This document shows positions 16,269 through 25,469 of a stretch of DNA of 64,000 bases, in pieces (the first letter of the stretch is position 1; every line of letters starts with the position of its first letter). The translations under genes and the position numbers were made by a program. Source of the stretch: Sorangium cellulosum (lineage in GTDB: Bacteria > Myxococcota_A > Polyangia > Polyangiales > Polyangiaceae); contig NZ_CP012673.1 in NCBI RefSeq assembly GCF_002950945.1, forward strand, positions 10,430,501-10,494,500, read 5' to 3'. The notes under the pieces are model-generated. The model saw nothing but the letters and a program-made list of their open reading frames with translations. It was not told where the DNA came from and made no database searches.

Positions 16269-19200
16269 GTGGAGGTGCACAGGACGGATCCGCCGAAGGT
16301 CTTTGCCGATCGGTTCGAGCTGGAGCGCATCGCCGGCAGCGGGGGCATGGGCGACGTCTACCGCGCGCGCGACCGGCACAACAGTGAGCAGGTCGCGCTC
16401 AAGCTCCTGAGGAGCTCGGACGCGCAGCTCGTTGCGCGGTTCCAGCGGGAGGCGCGGCTCCTGGCCGAGCTGCGGCACCCGGCCATCGCGCGCCACGTCG
16501 CCCACGGCGTCGCGGAGCAGGGGCAGCACTACCTCGCCATGGAGTGGCTCGAGGGCGAGGACCTCGCCGCGAGGCTCGCCCGCGGGCCGCTCGGCCTCGA
16601 CGAGGGGATCGCGCTCGTCCACCGCGTGGCCGAGGCGCTGTCGCTCGTGCACGCGCGCGGCGTGGTCCACCGCGATCTCAAGCCGGCGAACCTGTTTCTC
16701 CAGGGCGGCCGGCTCGATCAGGTGAAGATCCTCGACTTCGGGATCGCGCGCGACGCAGCTGCGACCGGCGGGTTGACCGAGCCTGGCGTGCCCCTCGGCA
16801 CCCCGGCCTACATGGCGCCGGAGCAGGTGCGCGGCGAGCTGGACATCGACGCGCGCGCGGACGTGTACGCGCTCGGGTGCATCCTGTTCGAGTGCCTCAC
16901 CGGCCAGCCACCCTTCTGGGCCGAACATACGTTCGCGGTGCTCGTGAAGGTGCTCTTCGACGACGCGCCGCGGCCGAGCGCGCTGCGCGCCGAGGTGCCC
17001 GAGCCCATCGACCTGCTCACGGCGTGGCTCATGGCGAAGGAGCGCGAAGGCCGGCCGGAGGACGCGGCCGCGGCCGCGAGGGCGCTCGCCACGCGTTCGC
17101 CGGAGCACGCGACCGCGGCGATGCCCGCGCCGGCGCTGACGCGCCGCGAGCGAGGGCTCGTCAGCGTGGTCCTGGCCAGGGTGGAGGCGCCGCTCCCGGC
17201 CACCTCGGCGGCTGCGCTGCGCGCCGAGGCCGCCACGCTCGAGGTGCGCGGGAAGGTGGCGATGTCGACAGGGCCGGCGCGGCCACTGCCGGACCTGCGC
17301 CGCGCGGCGGCCGAGCAGGGCGGCCGCCTGGAGCCGCTCCAGGACGGCGGGGTCGCCGCGATCCTCACGGGCGCGGCGACGCCGACCGATCTCGCCGCGC
17401 GTGCCATGCGCTGCGGCCTCGCGCTGCGGAAGCTCTTGCCCGGCGCCCGCCTGGCCGTCGCGACCGGCTGGGATTCGCTGGACGGCGGGCAGCCCGTCGG
17501 CCCGGTCATCGACCGCGCGTCCGCGCTGCTCGTCGGCGGCGCCGCCGGGCCGTCCGGCGACCGCGCCGACGTCGGCGCGCCGGAAACGCAGGCCCCGGTG
17601 CTCGTGGATACGATCACGACCAGCCTCCTCGGGCCGGGGTTCGAGATGGCGAAAGGGGCCCGCGTGCCCGCGGTCGTCGGCGAGCGCGAGCCGTTCGACG
17701 AGGCGCGCCCGCTGCTCGGCAAACCCACCCCGTTCGTGGGGCGCGACCGGGAGCTGCGCGCGCTGGAGGACCTGTTCGACGAGTGCGCCGGAGAGCCCTG
17801 CGCGCGCGCGGGGCTCGTGATCGCGGCGGCGGGGATGGGTAAGTCACGCCTGCGCCTGGAGCTCGTGCGGCGGCTCAAGGCCCGCGCCGAGCCGCCCGAG
17901 ATCTGGATCGCACAGGCGGACCCGGCGCGCGTGGGGGCGCCGCTCGACCTGCTCGGACAGGTGGTGCGCCGCGCGGCGCACCTCGTCGGCGGTGAGCCCA
18001 TCGAGCGCCGACGAGAGCAGCTCGCCGCCCGCGTCGCCCGGCACGTGGACGCGACGCACCGGGAGCGGGTGACCGAGTTCCTGGGGGAGATGGTCGGCAC
18101 GCCGTTCCCGGACGCGGCGCGCGTGCAGCTGCGCGCGGCGCGGCGCGATCCGCTGCTCATGGGCGACCAGATCCGCCGGGCCTGGGTGGACTTCGTCGAC
18201 GCCGAGTGCCGGGCGGGCCCGGTGCTGCTCGTGCTGGAGGACCTGCACTGGGGAGACCACCCGACCGTGGAATGCGTCGACACGGCGCTGCGTCTGCTCG
18301 AGGAGCGGCCGCTCATGGTGCTTGCCGTGGCGCGGCCGGAGGTGCGGGCGACCTTCCCCACCCTCTGGGCCGAGCGGGGCACTATGGAGATCGGGCTCAA
18401 CGAGCTGTCTCGCCGGGCATGCGAGCGGATGGTGCAGGCCGCGCTGGGCGAGCAAGCCTCCGCGGATCATGTGACCGAGATCGTCCGGCGCGCCGCGGGC
18501 AATCCGTTCTTCGTGGAGGAGCTCGTGCGCGCGACCGTCGAGGGCCGAGACGCGCGCGAGGCGCCGGAGACGGTGCTGGCCATGGTGCAGACGCGGTTCA
18601 AGGATCTCGACGCCGAGGAGCGGCGGCTGCTGCGCGCCGGGAGCGTGCTCGGAGAGGTGTTCTGGCAGGGCGCGGCGGCGCGCCTGCTCGGGCTCGGGCA
18701 GGACGAAGGAGCGGCGCTCGACGTGCGGCTCGCGGCGCTCGAGCGGCGCGAGTGGATCGTACGGCGACCCGAGCCGCGGTTCGCCGGCGAGACGGAGTTC
18801 GCCTTCCGCCACGGGCTGGTGCGCGAGGCGGCTTACAGCACGTTGACGGAGGTCGATCGGCGGCTCGGCCACCGACTGGCCGGTCCGTGGCTGGAGGAAG
18901 CCGGCGAGCGCGACGCGCTGGTGCTGGCGGAGCATTTCGAGCACGGTGAGGTGATCGAGGCCGCCGCCCGGTGTTATGAGCGCGCGGCGGAGCAGGCGCT
19001 AGAGGCGAACGATCTCAACGGCGCGCTCGCGCGTGTGGCTCGGGCGCTCGCCTGTGCGCCAGGAGGGGACGCCACCGGGAGGCTCCACGCGCTGGCGGCG
19101 ACCGCGCACAACTGGCGGGGCGCGTTCGTTGACGCGGAGCGCGCGGCGAAAGCGGCTGTCACCACGGCGTCTGCCGGGAGCAGGACTTCCCACGTCGCAC

Positions 19201-20303
19201 TGGCGATGCTCGCCTGGGCGAGCGGGGCACTGGGGAAGGCGGAGCAGCTCGAGACAATAGCGTCGTCGCTGCCGCTCGACCGGAAGGACGCTGCGCTCGA
19301 CCGGGATTTCCTCCTCGCGTGGCACAGCACCACCGCATGGCTGCGGGAGCTCGGGCGCCACGCCGCAGCCGAGGTCCTCGAGCGGGCCATGGATGGGGTG
19401 CAGCCGGAGCATCTGGAGCCCGGCCTGGCGGGGCACGTGTACTTAACGAGGGGCTGTGCAAGGTTTTATCCACCACGCCGCCTCGATCTCGCCCTGCGCC
19501 TCATCGAAGCTGCAGTCCAGGCCTACGAGCGCGACGGGGCGCTGCGGCACGCGTGCCTCACGCGCATGGCTCTCGGCACAACGCAAGCGCGACTTGGCGC
19601 TTACGGACCGGCAGAGTCGACTCTCCACGAGGCGAAGCGCGTTACGGTTCAGCTCGACCTACCCTATGTGGCAAACGGGGCCAGCATCCACCTGGCGCAC
19701 ATCGCCGTCGCGCGCAGGCAGAGCGCCACGGCCAGGACGCTGGCGGCCGCTGTCGTCGAAGAGACGCGAGCTTTCACCAATGGCAGGCAGATGGGCCACG
19801 CCCGGGTGGTGCTCGCGCAGGCACTGCTCCATCTCGGAAATCTCGCAGAGGCGCGGGCGCAGGCGACCACCGCGCTCGGCGAAACGCAGGCGTATCCCGC
19901 GCTGCAGGCCGTGTCGCAGGCCACGCTCTCCCGTACCCTGCTCCGAGAAGGGCGCCCCGTCGAGGCGCTCGCAGCGGCGCGCGAGGCGCTAGAGATCGTG
20001 GAGCGTCTCGGAGGTCTTGATGAGGACGAGGCGATCGTCCACCTCGCGTGGGCCGAGGCGCTCCACGCCTGCGGCGACGGCGGCGCGGCCCGGACAGCGC
20101 TCGCCGCTGCGCGGGATCAGCTGCACGCGGAGGCGGACGCCATCGAGTCCCCCGCCCTGCGCCGCAGCTTCCTCGAGGCCGTGCCGGAGCACGCCCGCAT
20201 CCTCGCGCTCGCGGAGGCGTGGGGCGCGCCGGCCTCGCCGGTGGACATCGGCTCTCGCCGCGTGGCGGACACCTCCGCCCAGGAATCCGGCGAAGGACGG
20301 TAA
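16269..20303 (+). CDS. Ser/Thr kinase fused to degenerate cyclase, AAA ATPase and TPR regions
   Basis: A 1344-residue signalling protein from a GTG start. Residues about 13-275 form a Hanks kinase: glycine loop GSGGMGDVY, catalytic VVHRDLKPANLF, ILDFGIA and APE (MAPEQ). Residues about 295-460 resemble a class III nucleotidyl-cyclase fold (GGRLEPLQDGG to VATGWDSLDGGQPVG) but lack its metal-binding Asp. An AAA/STAND-type ATPase follows: Walker A IAAAGMGKSRLR and Walker B VLLVLEDLHWGD. The last 450 residues are helical TPR-like repeats. No membrane segment. It probably integrates protein-protein signals with ATP switching. A paralogue lies at 45779-49642. Confidence 0.93.
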   Translation: MEVHRTDPPKVFADRFELERIAGSGGMGDVYRARDRHNSEQVALKLLRSSDAQLVARFQREARLLAELRHPAIARHVAHGVAEQGQHYLAMEWLEGEDLAARLARGPLGLDEGIALVHRVAEALSLVHARGVVHRDLKPANLFLQGGRLDQVKILDFGIARDAAATGGLTEPGVPLGTPAYMAPEQVRGELDIDARADVYALGCILFECLTGQPPFWAEHTFAVLVKVLFDDAPRPSALRAEVPEPIDLLTAWLMAKEREGRPEDAAAAARALATRSPEHATAAMPAPALTRRERGLVSVVLARVEAPLPATSAAALRAEAATLEVRGKVAMSTGPARPLPDLRRAAAEQGGRLEPLQDGGVAAILTGAATPTDLAARAMRCGLALRKLLPGARLAVATGWDSLDGGQPVGPVIDRASALLVGGAAGPSGDRADVGAPETQAPVLVDTITTSLLGPGFEMAKGARVPAVVGEREPFDEARPLLGKPTPFVGRDRELRALEDLFDECAGEPCARAGLVIAAAGMGKSRLRLELVRRLKARAEPPEIWIAQADPARVGAPLDLLGQVVRRAAHLVGGEPIERRREQLAARVARHVDATHRERVTEFLGEMVGTPFPDAARVQLRAARRDPLLMGDQIRRAWVDFVDAECRAGPVLLVLEDLHWGDHPTVECVDTALRLLEERPLMVLAVARPEVRATFPTLWAERGTMEIGLNELSRRACERMVQAALGEQASADHVTEIVRRAAGNPFFVEELVRATVEGRDAREAPETVLAMVQTRFKDLDAEERRLLRAGSVLGEVFWQGAAARLLGLGQDEGAALDVRLAALERREWIVRRPEPRFAGETEFAFRHGLVREAAYSTLTEVDRRLGHRLAGPWLEEAGERDALVLAEHFEHGEVIEAAARCYERAAEQALEANDLNGALARVARALACAPGGDATGRLHALAATAHNWRGAFVDAERAAKAAVTTASAGSRTSHVALAMLAWASGALGKAEQLETIASSLPLDRKDAALDRDFLLAWHSTTAWLRELGRHAAAEVLERAMDGVQPEHLEPGLAGHVYLTRGCARFYPPRRLDLALRLIEAAVQAYERDGALRHACLTRMALGTTQARLGAYGPAESTLHEAKRVTVQLDLPYVANGASIHLAHIAVARRQSATARTLAAAVVEETRAFTNGRQMGHARVVLAQALLHLGNLAEARAQATTALGETQAYPALQAVSQATLSRTLLREGRPVEALAAAREALEIVERLGGLDEDEAIVHLAWAEALHACGDGGAARTALAAARDQLHAEADAIESPALRRSFLEAVPEHARILALAEAWGAPASPVDIGSRRVADTSAQESGEGR

Positions 20304-20342
20304 CGGGCGCGCCCGACCGTCGCCCGCGCACGCGCACGCGCA

Positions 20343-20382
20343 CCTCGCCTGGAGGCTCCCGCCCTCGCCTGGAGGCTCTCGC
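20343..20382. repeat. Tandem 20-bp duplication
   Basis: CCTCGCCTGGAGGCTCCCGC is followed directly by CCTCGCCTGGAGGCTCTCGC, with one mismatch, in the 414-bp gap after the kinase gene. An alternating CGCGCA run lies just upstream. No gene is seen in the gap. Confidence 0.7.
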
Positions 20383-20589
20383 CTCCACCCGAAGGGCAGC
20401 AGAGCTCGCCGGACGCGGCGCCCGCGCCCGGCGCGGTGAAGGTCGCCGTCCGCGCCTCGAAAGCACATTTTACGAAGCGCGGCACCCCGACGCCCCACGG
20501 CGCGCGCCGGAAGGATCCCCCGCATCCGCCAGGATCCTGCGCTTCCTCTCTGGCACATCGGTTGCTGAACCGGATAAGCGACAGAACGA

Positions 20590-20634
20590 CACGGCATGTC
20601 GGCGCGCAGATCCATCTGCGCCAGACATGCCGTG
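20590..20634. other. Long imperfect hairpin upstream of the serine hydrolase
   Basis: CACGGCATGTC pairs with GACATGCCGTG. An inner stem GGCGCGCAGAT/ATCTGCGCC adds about nine more pairs with a small bulge and a 2-nt loop. There is no T-run. It could be a terminator for the kinase gene, an RNA element in the leader of the next gene, or a protein site. Confidence 0.5.
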
Positions 20635-20717
20635 AGCGCCCGGCCCCCGGCGGCTCGCCGGAGGGCCAGGGATGAACGAAATACAGCAGCGATATGTCTT
20701 CAGGGAGTGATCATTCC

Positions 20718-22169
20718 ATGAGAACGAACAGCATCATCGCCTCCGCCCTCGCGGCGGCGGCTTGCATCGGAACCACGCACCCCGCCCTCGCCGTTGTCCA
20801 TGATCCGAGCACCGGGGCCAGCAGCCAGTGGCCCCACAGCCTCGAGTACGCCACGCCGGCGTCCGTGCACATGGATCCCGCGGTGCTCCAGGGCGCCGCC
20901 GACGCGCTCGACGACGCGGTCGCGGGCAGCCACATCAAGGGCGCGGTGCTCCTCGTCGCCCGCCACGGCCGCATCGTGCTCCACGAGGCGTTCGGGCAGA
21001 GGGACGGCCGCAACAAGATGTGGGAGGCCATGCCCTCGCCGCCGATGCCGGTCGACGCGATCTTCGACATCGAGTCCATGACGAAGCCGCTCACCGTCTT
21101 CCTGGCGATGAAGATGCAGGAGTCCGGCAGATACCCGGGCTTCAGCATCAACAACCCGGTCGTCGGCTACTTCCCGGAGTTCGCCGATCCGCACGATCCC
21201 ACGAAGGCCACCGTGACCGTCAGGGACCTGATGCGCTACGCGTCGGGCGAAGAGCTCGATTACCTGGCGGGCGTCGTGGGCGACAGCGACCCGTGGCACA
21301 CGATGCTGACGGCTCCGCTCGCGTACACCCCGAGCCAGAAGGTCCTCTACAGCGACCTCGGCTTCCGCCTCCTCGGCCACGTGCTGGAGAAGGTCGGGCG
21401 CGACTCGCTCCAGAACCTGATGAAGGCCTACATCTTCGATCCGCTCGGCATGGCGGACACGTCGTATCGACCGGCGGCGACCATGCCGGACAAGAGCAGC
21501 CGCTTCGCCGGCACGGCGTGGTCGGACATCCGCCTGCGTTACCTGCGGGGCGAGGTCCAGGACGAGAACGATTTCTGGGTCGAGACGACCACCGGCACGG
21601 CGACCCACGAGCAGCTCACCGGGTGCGACGGCGTGTTCTCGACCGCGCTCGACCTCGCGAAGTTCGCGCAGATGCTCCTGAACCGCGGCAAGGTCGTCCA
21701 CGGGTCGGACGCGCATTGCGGCCCCGTCAACACGTCGGCCTCGGCCCTCGCGCCCCTGTGCCCGGCCAAGAGCCTGATCTCGGCGCAGGCGGTGCACGAC
21801 ATGACGACGCTCCAGACGGGGAGCCTCGGGCTGCCGACGCCGAGCACCACGTTCGCCGAGAACCTGCTCTACACGGGCAAGGGGTACGGCTGGGAGCTCC
21901 ACGACACCGGCGCGTGGCCCGGCGGCGATTACACCTCGCCGTACGCCTTCAACAAGACGGGCGGCGCCGGGACGTTCCTGCTCGTCGATCCGGAGCCGAC
22001 GCGCGATGTCCTCGTCGTCCTGCTGACCAACCACGGGCTCCCGGCGCCCGATCTGAACAACACGAACCAGGTCTGGGAGTGGCCCGCGTTCGACGACATG
22101 ATCGCGGACATCCGGGCGGTGGAGGTCAGCAACGCGGTGAACCTCTCGCTCGACGTCGGCGCCATGTGA
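20718..22169 (+). CDS. Secreted serine hydrolase, class C beta-lactamase family
   Basis: A 483-residue exported protein. A signal peptide (MRTNSIIASALAAAACIGTT and onwards) probably ends at HPALA. The beta-lactamase/esterase fold shows SxxK as ESMTKPL (nucleophile Ser), a YxN-equivalent YSDLGFRLLG with Asp in place of Asn, and a KTG box (FNKTGGAGT). Such proteins act as esterases, peptidases or lactamases in the periplasm. An AGGGAG site lies upstream. Monocistronic or linked to the next gene, 141 bp away. Confidence 0.88.
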   Translation: MRTNSIIASALAAAACIGTTHPALAVVHDPSTGASSQWPHSLEYATPASVHMDPAVLQGAADALDDAVAGSHIKGAVLLVARHGRIVLHEAFGQRDGRNKMWEAMPSPPMPVDAIFDIESMTKPLTVFLAMKMQESGRYPGFSINNPVVGYFPEFADPHDPTKATVTVRDLMRYASGEELDYLAGVVGDSDPWHTMLTAPLAYTPSQKVLYSDLGFRLLGHVLEKVGRDSLQNLMKAYIFDPLGMADTSYRPAATMPDKSSRFAGTAWSDIRLRYLRGEVQDENDFWVETTTGTATHEQLTGCDGVFSTALDLAKFAQMLLNRGKVVHGSDAHCGPVNTSASALAPLCPAKSLISAQAVHDMTTLQTGSLGLPTPSTTFAENLLYTGKGYGWELHDTGAWPGGDYTSPYAFNKTGGAGTFLLVDPEPTRDVLVVLLTNHGLPAPDLNNTNQVWEWPAFDDMIADIRAVEVSNAVNLSLDVGAM

Positions 22170-22310
22170 GCGCCGCGCCCGCCCGCCGCGCAGTGACGGT
22201 CGCGCTCTAACAGGATCATCCGCAGCACCCTACGTTTCGACAGATAACATCCCATGACAACGCTTCGATCCATCTCGACCATCCATCACCCCGTTCCCTC
22301 GGAGGAGACC

Positions 22311-23993
22311 ATGACTTCCATCACTTCTGCTCATCGCCGCCGGCCGCTCATCGGCAGGGGCGCCTTTGCCTTCGTCACGGCCGCCGCGCTCTCGCTCGGC
22401 GCCGGGTGCGCCGTCGCGCCGGTCGACGGGCCCGTCGACGCGGAAGACGGCGCGGCCGAGGAGAACGGCGCCGCGGCGTCCGCCCTCACGCTCCAGCAGC
22501 TCGAGCAGTCGTTCGTCGACGCGTGCGACGGCGCGATCCGCAGCTCGTACGGCCCCGGCTTCACGGGGTCCTGCGCCGTGTCCAACTTCACGCGCACCGC
22601 CATCGACGCCGGCCAGAACATCTTCGAGTACAGCGCCGATGTCAGGGTCGGCCACTCGGCGCGCGACGTCATCGGGCTGCACCGGGTCGTGCGGGAGTCC
22701 TCGCCGTTCCAGCCCGCGGCCTCCGGCGACGCGGTGATGCTGGTGCACGGCGACGCGTGGGCCTTCCGCGGCGCCTTCCTCGACACGGGCCACGGCGACA
22801 CGTTCGCCGCGTTCCTCGCCAAGAACGGCGTCGACGTCTGGGGCATCGATCTCGGCTGGACGCGGGTCCTCCCCGGCACCTCCGATTTCTCGTTCATGAG
22901 CACCTGGGGGATCGACAAGGACGCGAAGGACGTCGGCGTGGCGCTGTCGATCGCGCGTGTGGCCCGGCACCGCACCGGCAGCGACAAGCTGCCGATGAAG
23001 CTGCTCGGCTGGAGCCGCGGCGGCCAGATCGGGTATGCCTACCTGGGCGGCGAGAGCCAGGTGCCCCCGGCGGCGCGGCACGTGAACGGGTTCATCCCCG
23101 TCGACATCTACCTGAAGACGGACCTCGGCACCCCCGAGGGCGTGAAGCAGAGAAACGACGCCTGCGCGCGCCTCGCCGCCGATCTCGCGCAGTACAACGA
23201 TCCCGCGAGGCCCGACCGGTATTACACCGGCATCGGGGGCCTGGTGTCCACGATCGGCCAGCTCGCCCTCGGTGACCCGGAGACGCCGACCCCACTCCCG
23301 ATCGCGCTCCCCGGGGTCAACGACCCCCTCTCGAACCGGGAGGTCGCGCTCCTCGTCGGCGAGGCGACGTACTTCCTCTCGAACCCGCCGCCCACGCCGT
23401 TCTATCACTTCACCGGCGGCACGTTCGGCGCGGACAACGTGCCGACGGGGCTGACGTACGTCGGCGACGAGGCGCGCTGGTTCGCGGCCGCGGCGCAGGC
23501 CGCCCCGTTCGAGCCGCTCAAGGTGCTCATCGACGCGGAGCGGGCGATGTGCGGAGATCCGGCGTCGACCATCGACGCCCACCTCTCCCAGATCGCCGTG
23601 CCCGTGCTCTACGTCGGCGCCGAAGGCGGCTTCGGCAGCTCGGGCCTGTACACGACGACACTCCTCGCCAGCCAGGACAGGAGCTCGATCGTGGTCAGCA
23701 AGACGGCCGACCAGCTCCACGACGTCGGCCACGGCGACATCTTCCTCGCCGACAACGCGCGGACGATGTTCTGGGACGGCATCCTCGGCTGGTTGAGGTC
23801 ATCGCACCATTGCCAGGATGACTCCGAGTGCACGCTCCTGCGCGACAACACCACGTGCCAGTGCCTGGCCGCCCCCGCCGGCGCGACGGACCCGAAGAGC
23901 GACAGCGCGTGCCTGGTCGATCCGTGCCGCGACAAGGTCCCGTCCTGCCAGAATTTTACCTGCGTGGTCTCGGGCTCCGACGCCTCGATGTAG
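22311..23993 (+). CDS. Alpha/beta-hydrolase lipoprotein with Cys-rich tail
   Basis: A 560-residue exported protein beginning MTSITSAHRRRPLIGRGAFA, with lipobox LSLGAGC. The hydrolase core has VMLVHGDAW (oxyanion strand), nucleophile elbow LLGWSRGGQIGY and a candidate catalytic His in LHDVGHGDIF. The C-terminal 60 residues carry a disulfide-rich module (CQDDSECTLLRDNTTCQC to CRDKVPSCQNFTC), common in myxobacterial secreted proteins. GGAGGAGA precedes the ATG. Likely surface or periplasmic; the substrate is unknown. Confidence 0.85.
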   Translation: MTSITSAHRRRPLIGRGAFAFVTAAALSLGAGCAVAPVDGPVDAEDGAAEENGAAASALTLQQLEQSFVDACDGAIRSSYGPGFTGSCAVSNFTRTAIDAGQNIFEYSADVRVGHSARDVIGLHRVVRESSPFQPAASGDAVMLVHGDAWAFRGAFLDTGHGDTFAAFLAKNGVDVWGIDLGWTRVLPGTSDFSFMSTWGIDKDAKDVGVALSIARVARHRTGSDKLPMKLLGWSRGGQIGYAYLGGESQVPPAARHVNGFIPVDIYLKTDLGTPEGVKQRNDACARLAADLAQYNDPARPDRYYTGIGGLVSTIGQLALGDPETPTPLPIALPGVNDPLSNREVALLVGEATYFLSNPPPTPFYHFTGGTFGADNVPTGLTYVGDEARWFAAAAQAAPFEPLKVLIDAERAMCGDPASTIDAHLSQIAVPVLYVGAEGGFGSSGLYTTTLLASQDRSSIVVSKTADQLHDVGHGDIFLADNARTMFWDGILGWLRSSHHCQDDSECTLLRDNTTCQCLAAPAGATDPKSDSACLVDPCRDKVPSCQNFTCVVSGSDASM

Positions 23994-24195
23994 CGATCTC
24001 GCGCGCCCAGGGGCGGTGGCGCAGCAGAAACACCGCTGCGCCGCCGCCGCGACGGCCCCCCAGACCGGAATGCTGCGTGAGCGCCCACGTAGGTCGAGCT
24101 GGGGAACGGGCGCAGCTCTCCAGAACCGCGCCGGAACGAGCCCTTGACATGACGACGAGGGTTTGAAAGTGCTGTTTCCGAGAGGAGAGCGCACG

Positions 24196-25414
24196 ATGAC
24201 CGCAGCGGGCGAGACGACACCGACAGGCAGGGATCCGGCGACGCTGACCCACGCGGAGGCCGTGGAGCGGGCCCGCGGCATGGCAGACGACATCCGGGCC
24301 CGGGCCGCCGAGGCCGAGGCGCTGCGACACATCCCGAAGGCGACCATTCGAGGGTTCATCGACGCCGGGCTCGTGCGCCTCTTGACGCCGCGCGCGTTCG
24401 GCGGGCACGAGCTCTCCCTCGATACCTTCGCCGACGTGACGATCGAGATCGCCAGGGCCGACGCCTCGACGGGGTGGTGCTTCTCCTTCCTCAACATCCA
24501 CTCATGGCTGCTCGCGACGTTTCCCGTGGAGGCGCAAGAGGACGTCTGGCGCAAGAAGCCCGACGCCGCGCTCGTCGACGTGAATGTCCCGGCGGGGCAG
24601 GCCTCGCGGGTCGAGGGCGGCTACCGGCTCTCGGGCGACTGGCCCTGGGCGAGCGGCGTCCACCATTGCGACTGGGCGATGCTGGCCGGGGTGGTCTCGC
24701 CGGAGCCCGGGGCCGAGGGCGGTCCGCCGGACATGCGCCTGTTCCTCGTCCCCAGAGAGGATATGGAGATCCGGGATACGTGGCACGTCGCCGGGCTGCG
24801 CGGCACAGGCAGCCACAACGTCGTCGTCAAGGACAGGCTCGTGCCGCAGCACCGGACCGCGCGGATGGCGGAGCTCAGCGGCGGGCAGGCGCCGGGCAGC
24901 CGCTTCCATACAAACCCCCTCTACCGGCTGCCGATGATCACCGGGCTCGCCGCGTCGGTGGTCGCGGCCATCCTGGGCGCTTCGCAGGGCGCTTACCAAA
25001 GGTGGCGGGGCCGCGACCCGGGATCGCTGCACCATGTACAGCCGCGAGCAGGTCGCGTCGCTGTCCCACCAGCAGATCCGGCTCGCCGAGATCGCGGCCG
25101 AGATCGACGCGGCGGAGCTGCTCTTCCGGCGGGCGCTCGACACGCTCCGATCGGGCGGGCCGCTCTCGATGGAGCAGCGCGTGCGGATCCGCAGGGACTA
25201 TGCCTACAGCGCGGCGTTGTGCGCGCGCGCCGTGGAGCGGCTCTACAACGCGAGCGGCGGCGGCGCCAACTACGAGTCGAACCCGCTCCAGCGCGACTGG
25301 CGGGACGTGCACGCCATGACGGCGCACGCGGGGGTCAACTTCGATGCGGCTGCCGAGAACTTCGGGCGGATGGAGCTCGGGCTGCCGCTGAATCCGAGGG
25401 ATCCTCTGGCGTAA
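24196..25414 (+). pseudogene. Flavin-dependent monooxygenase (HsaA / acyl-CoA dehydrogenase type), frameshifted
   Basis: The first part (from MTAAGETTPTGRDPATLTHA) contains the family elements IPKATIRGFIDAGLVRLLTP, GGHELSLDTFADV and DTWHVAGLRGTGSHNVVVKD up to ILGASQGAYQ. The homologous C-terminal part continues in the +1 frame from about 24992: KGGGAATRDRCTMYSREQV, then GGGANYESNPLQRDWRDVHA and the final MELGLPLNPRDP. The break lies at 24985-25010, so one extra base (or two missing) disrupts an otherwise intact gene of about 400 codons. Either a recent mutation or a sequencing error. GAGGAGAG precedes the ATG. Confidence 0.82.
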
Positions 25415-25469
25415 GGCCAGCTCGTCGGCGACGCCTCCGCGGGGGCGCGGGATGCACGGTGCGGCGAAG

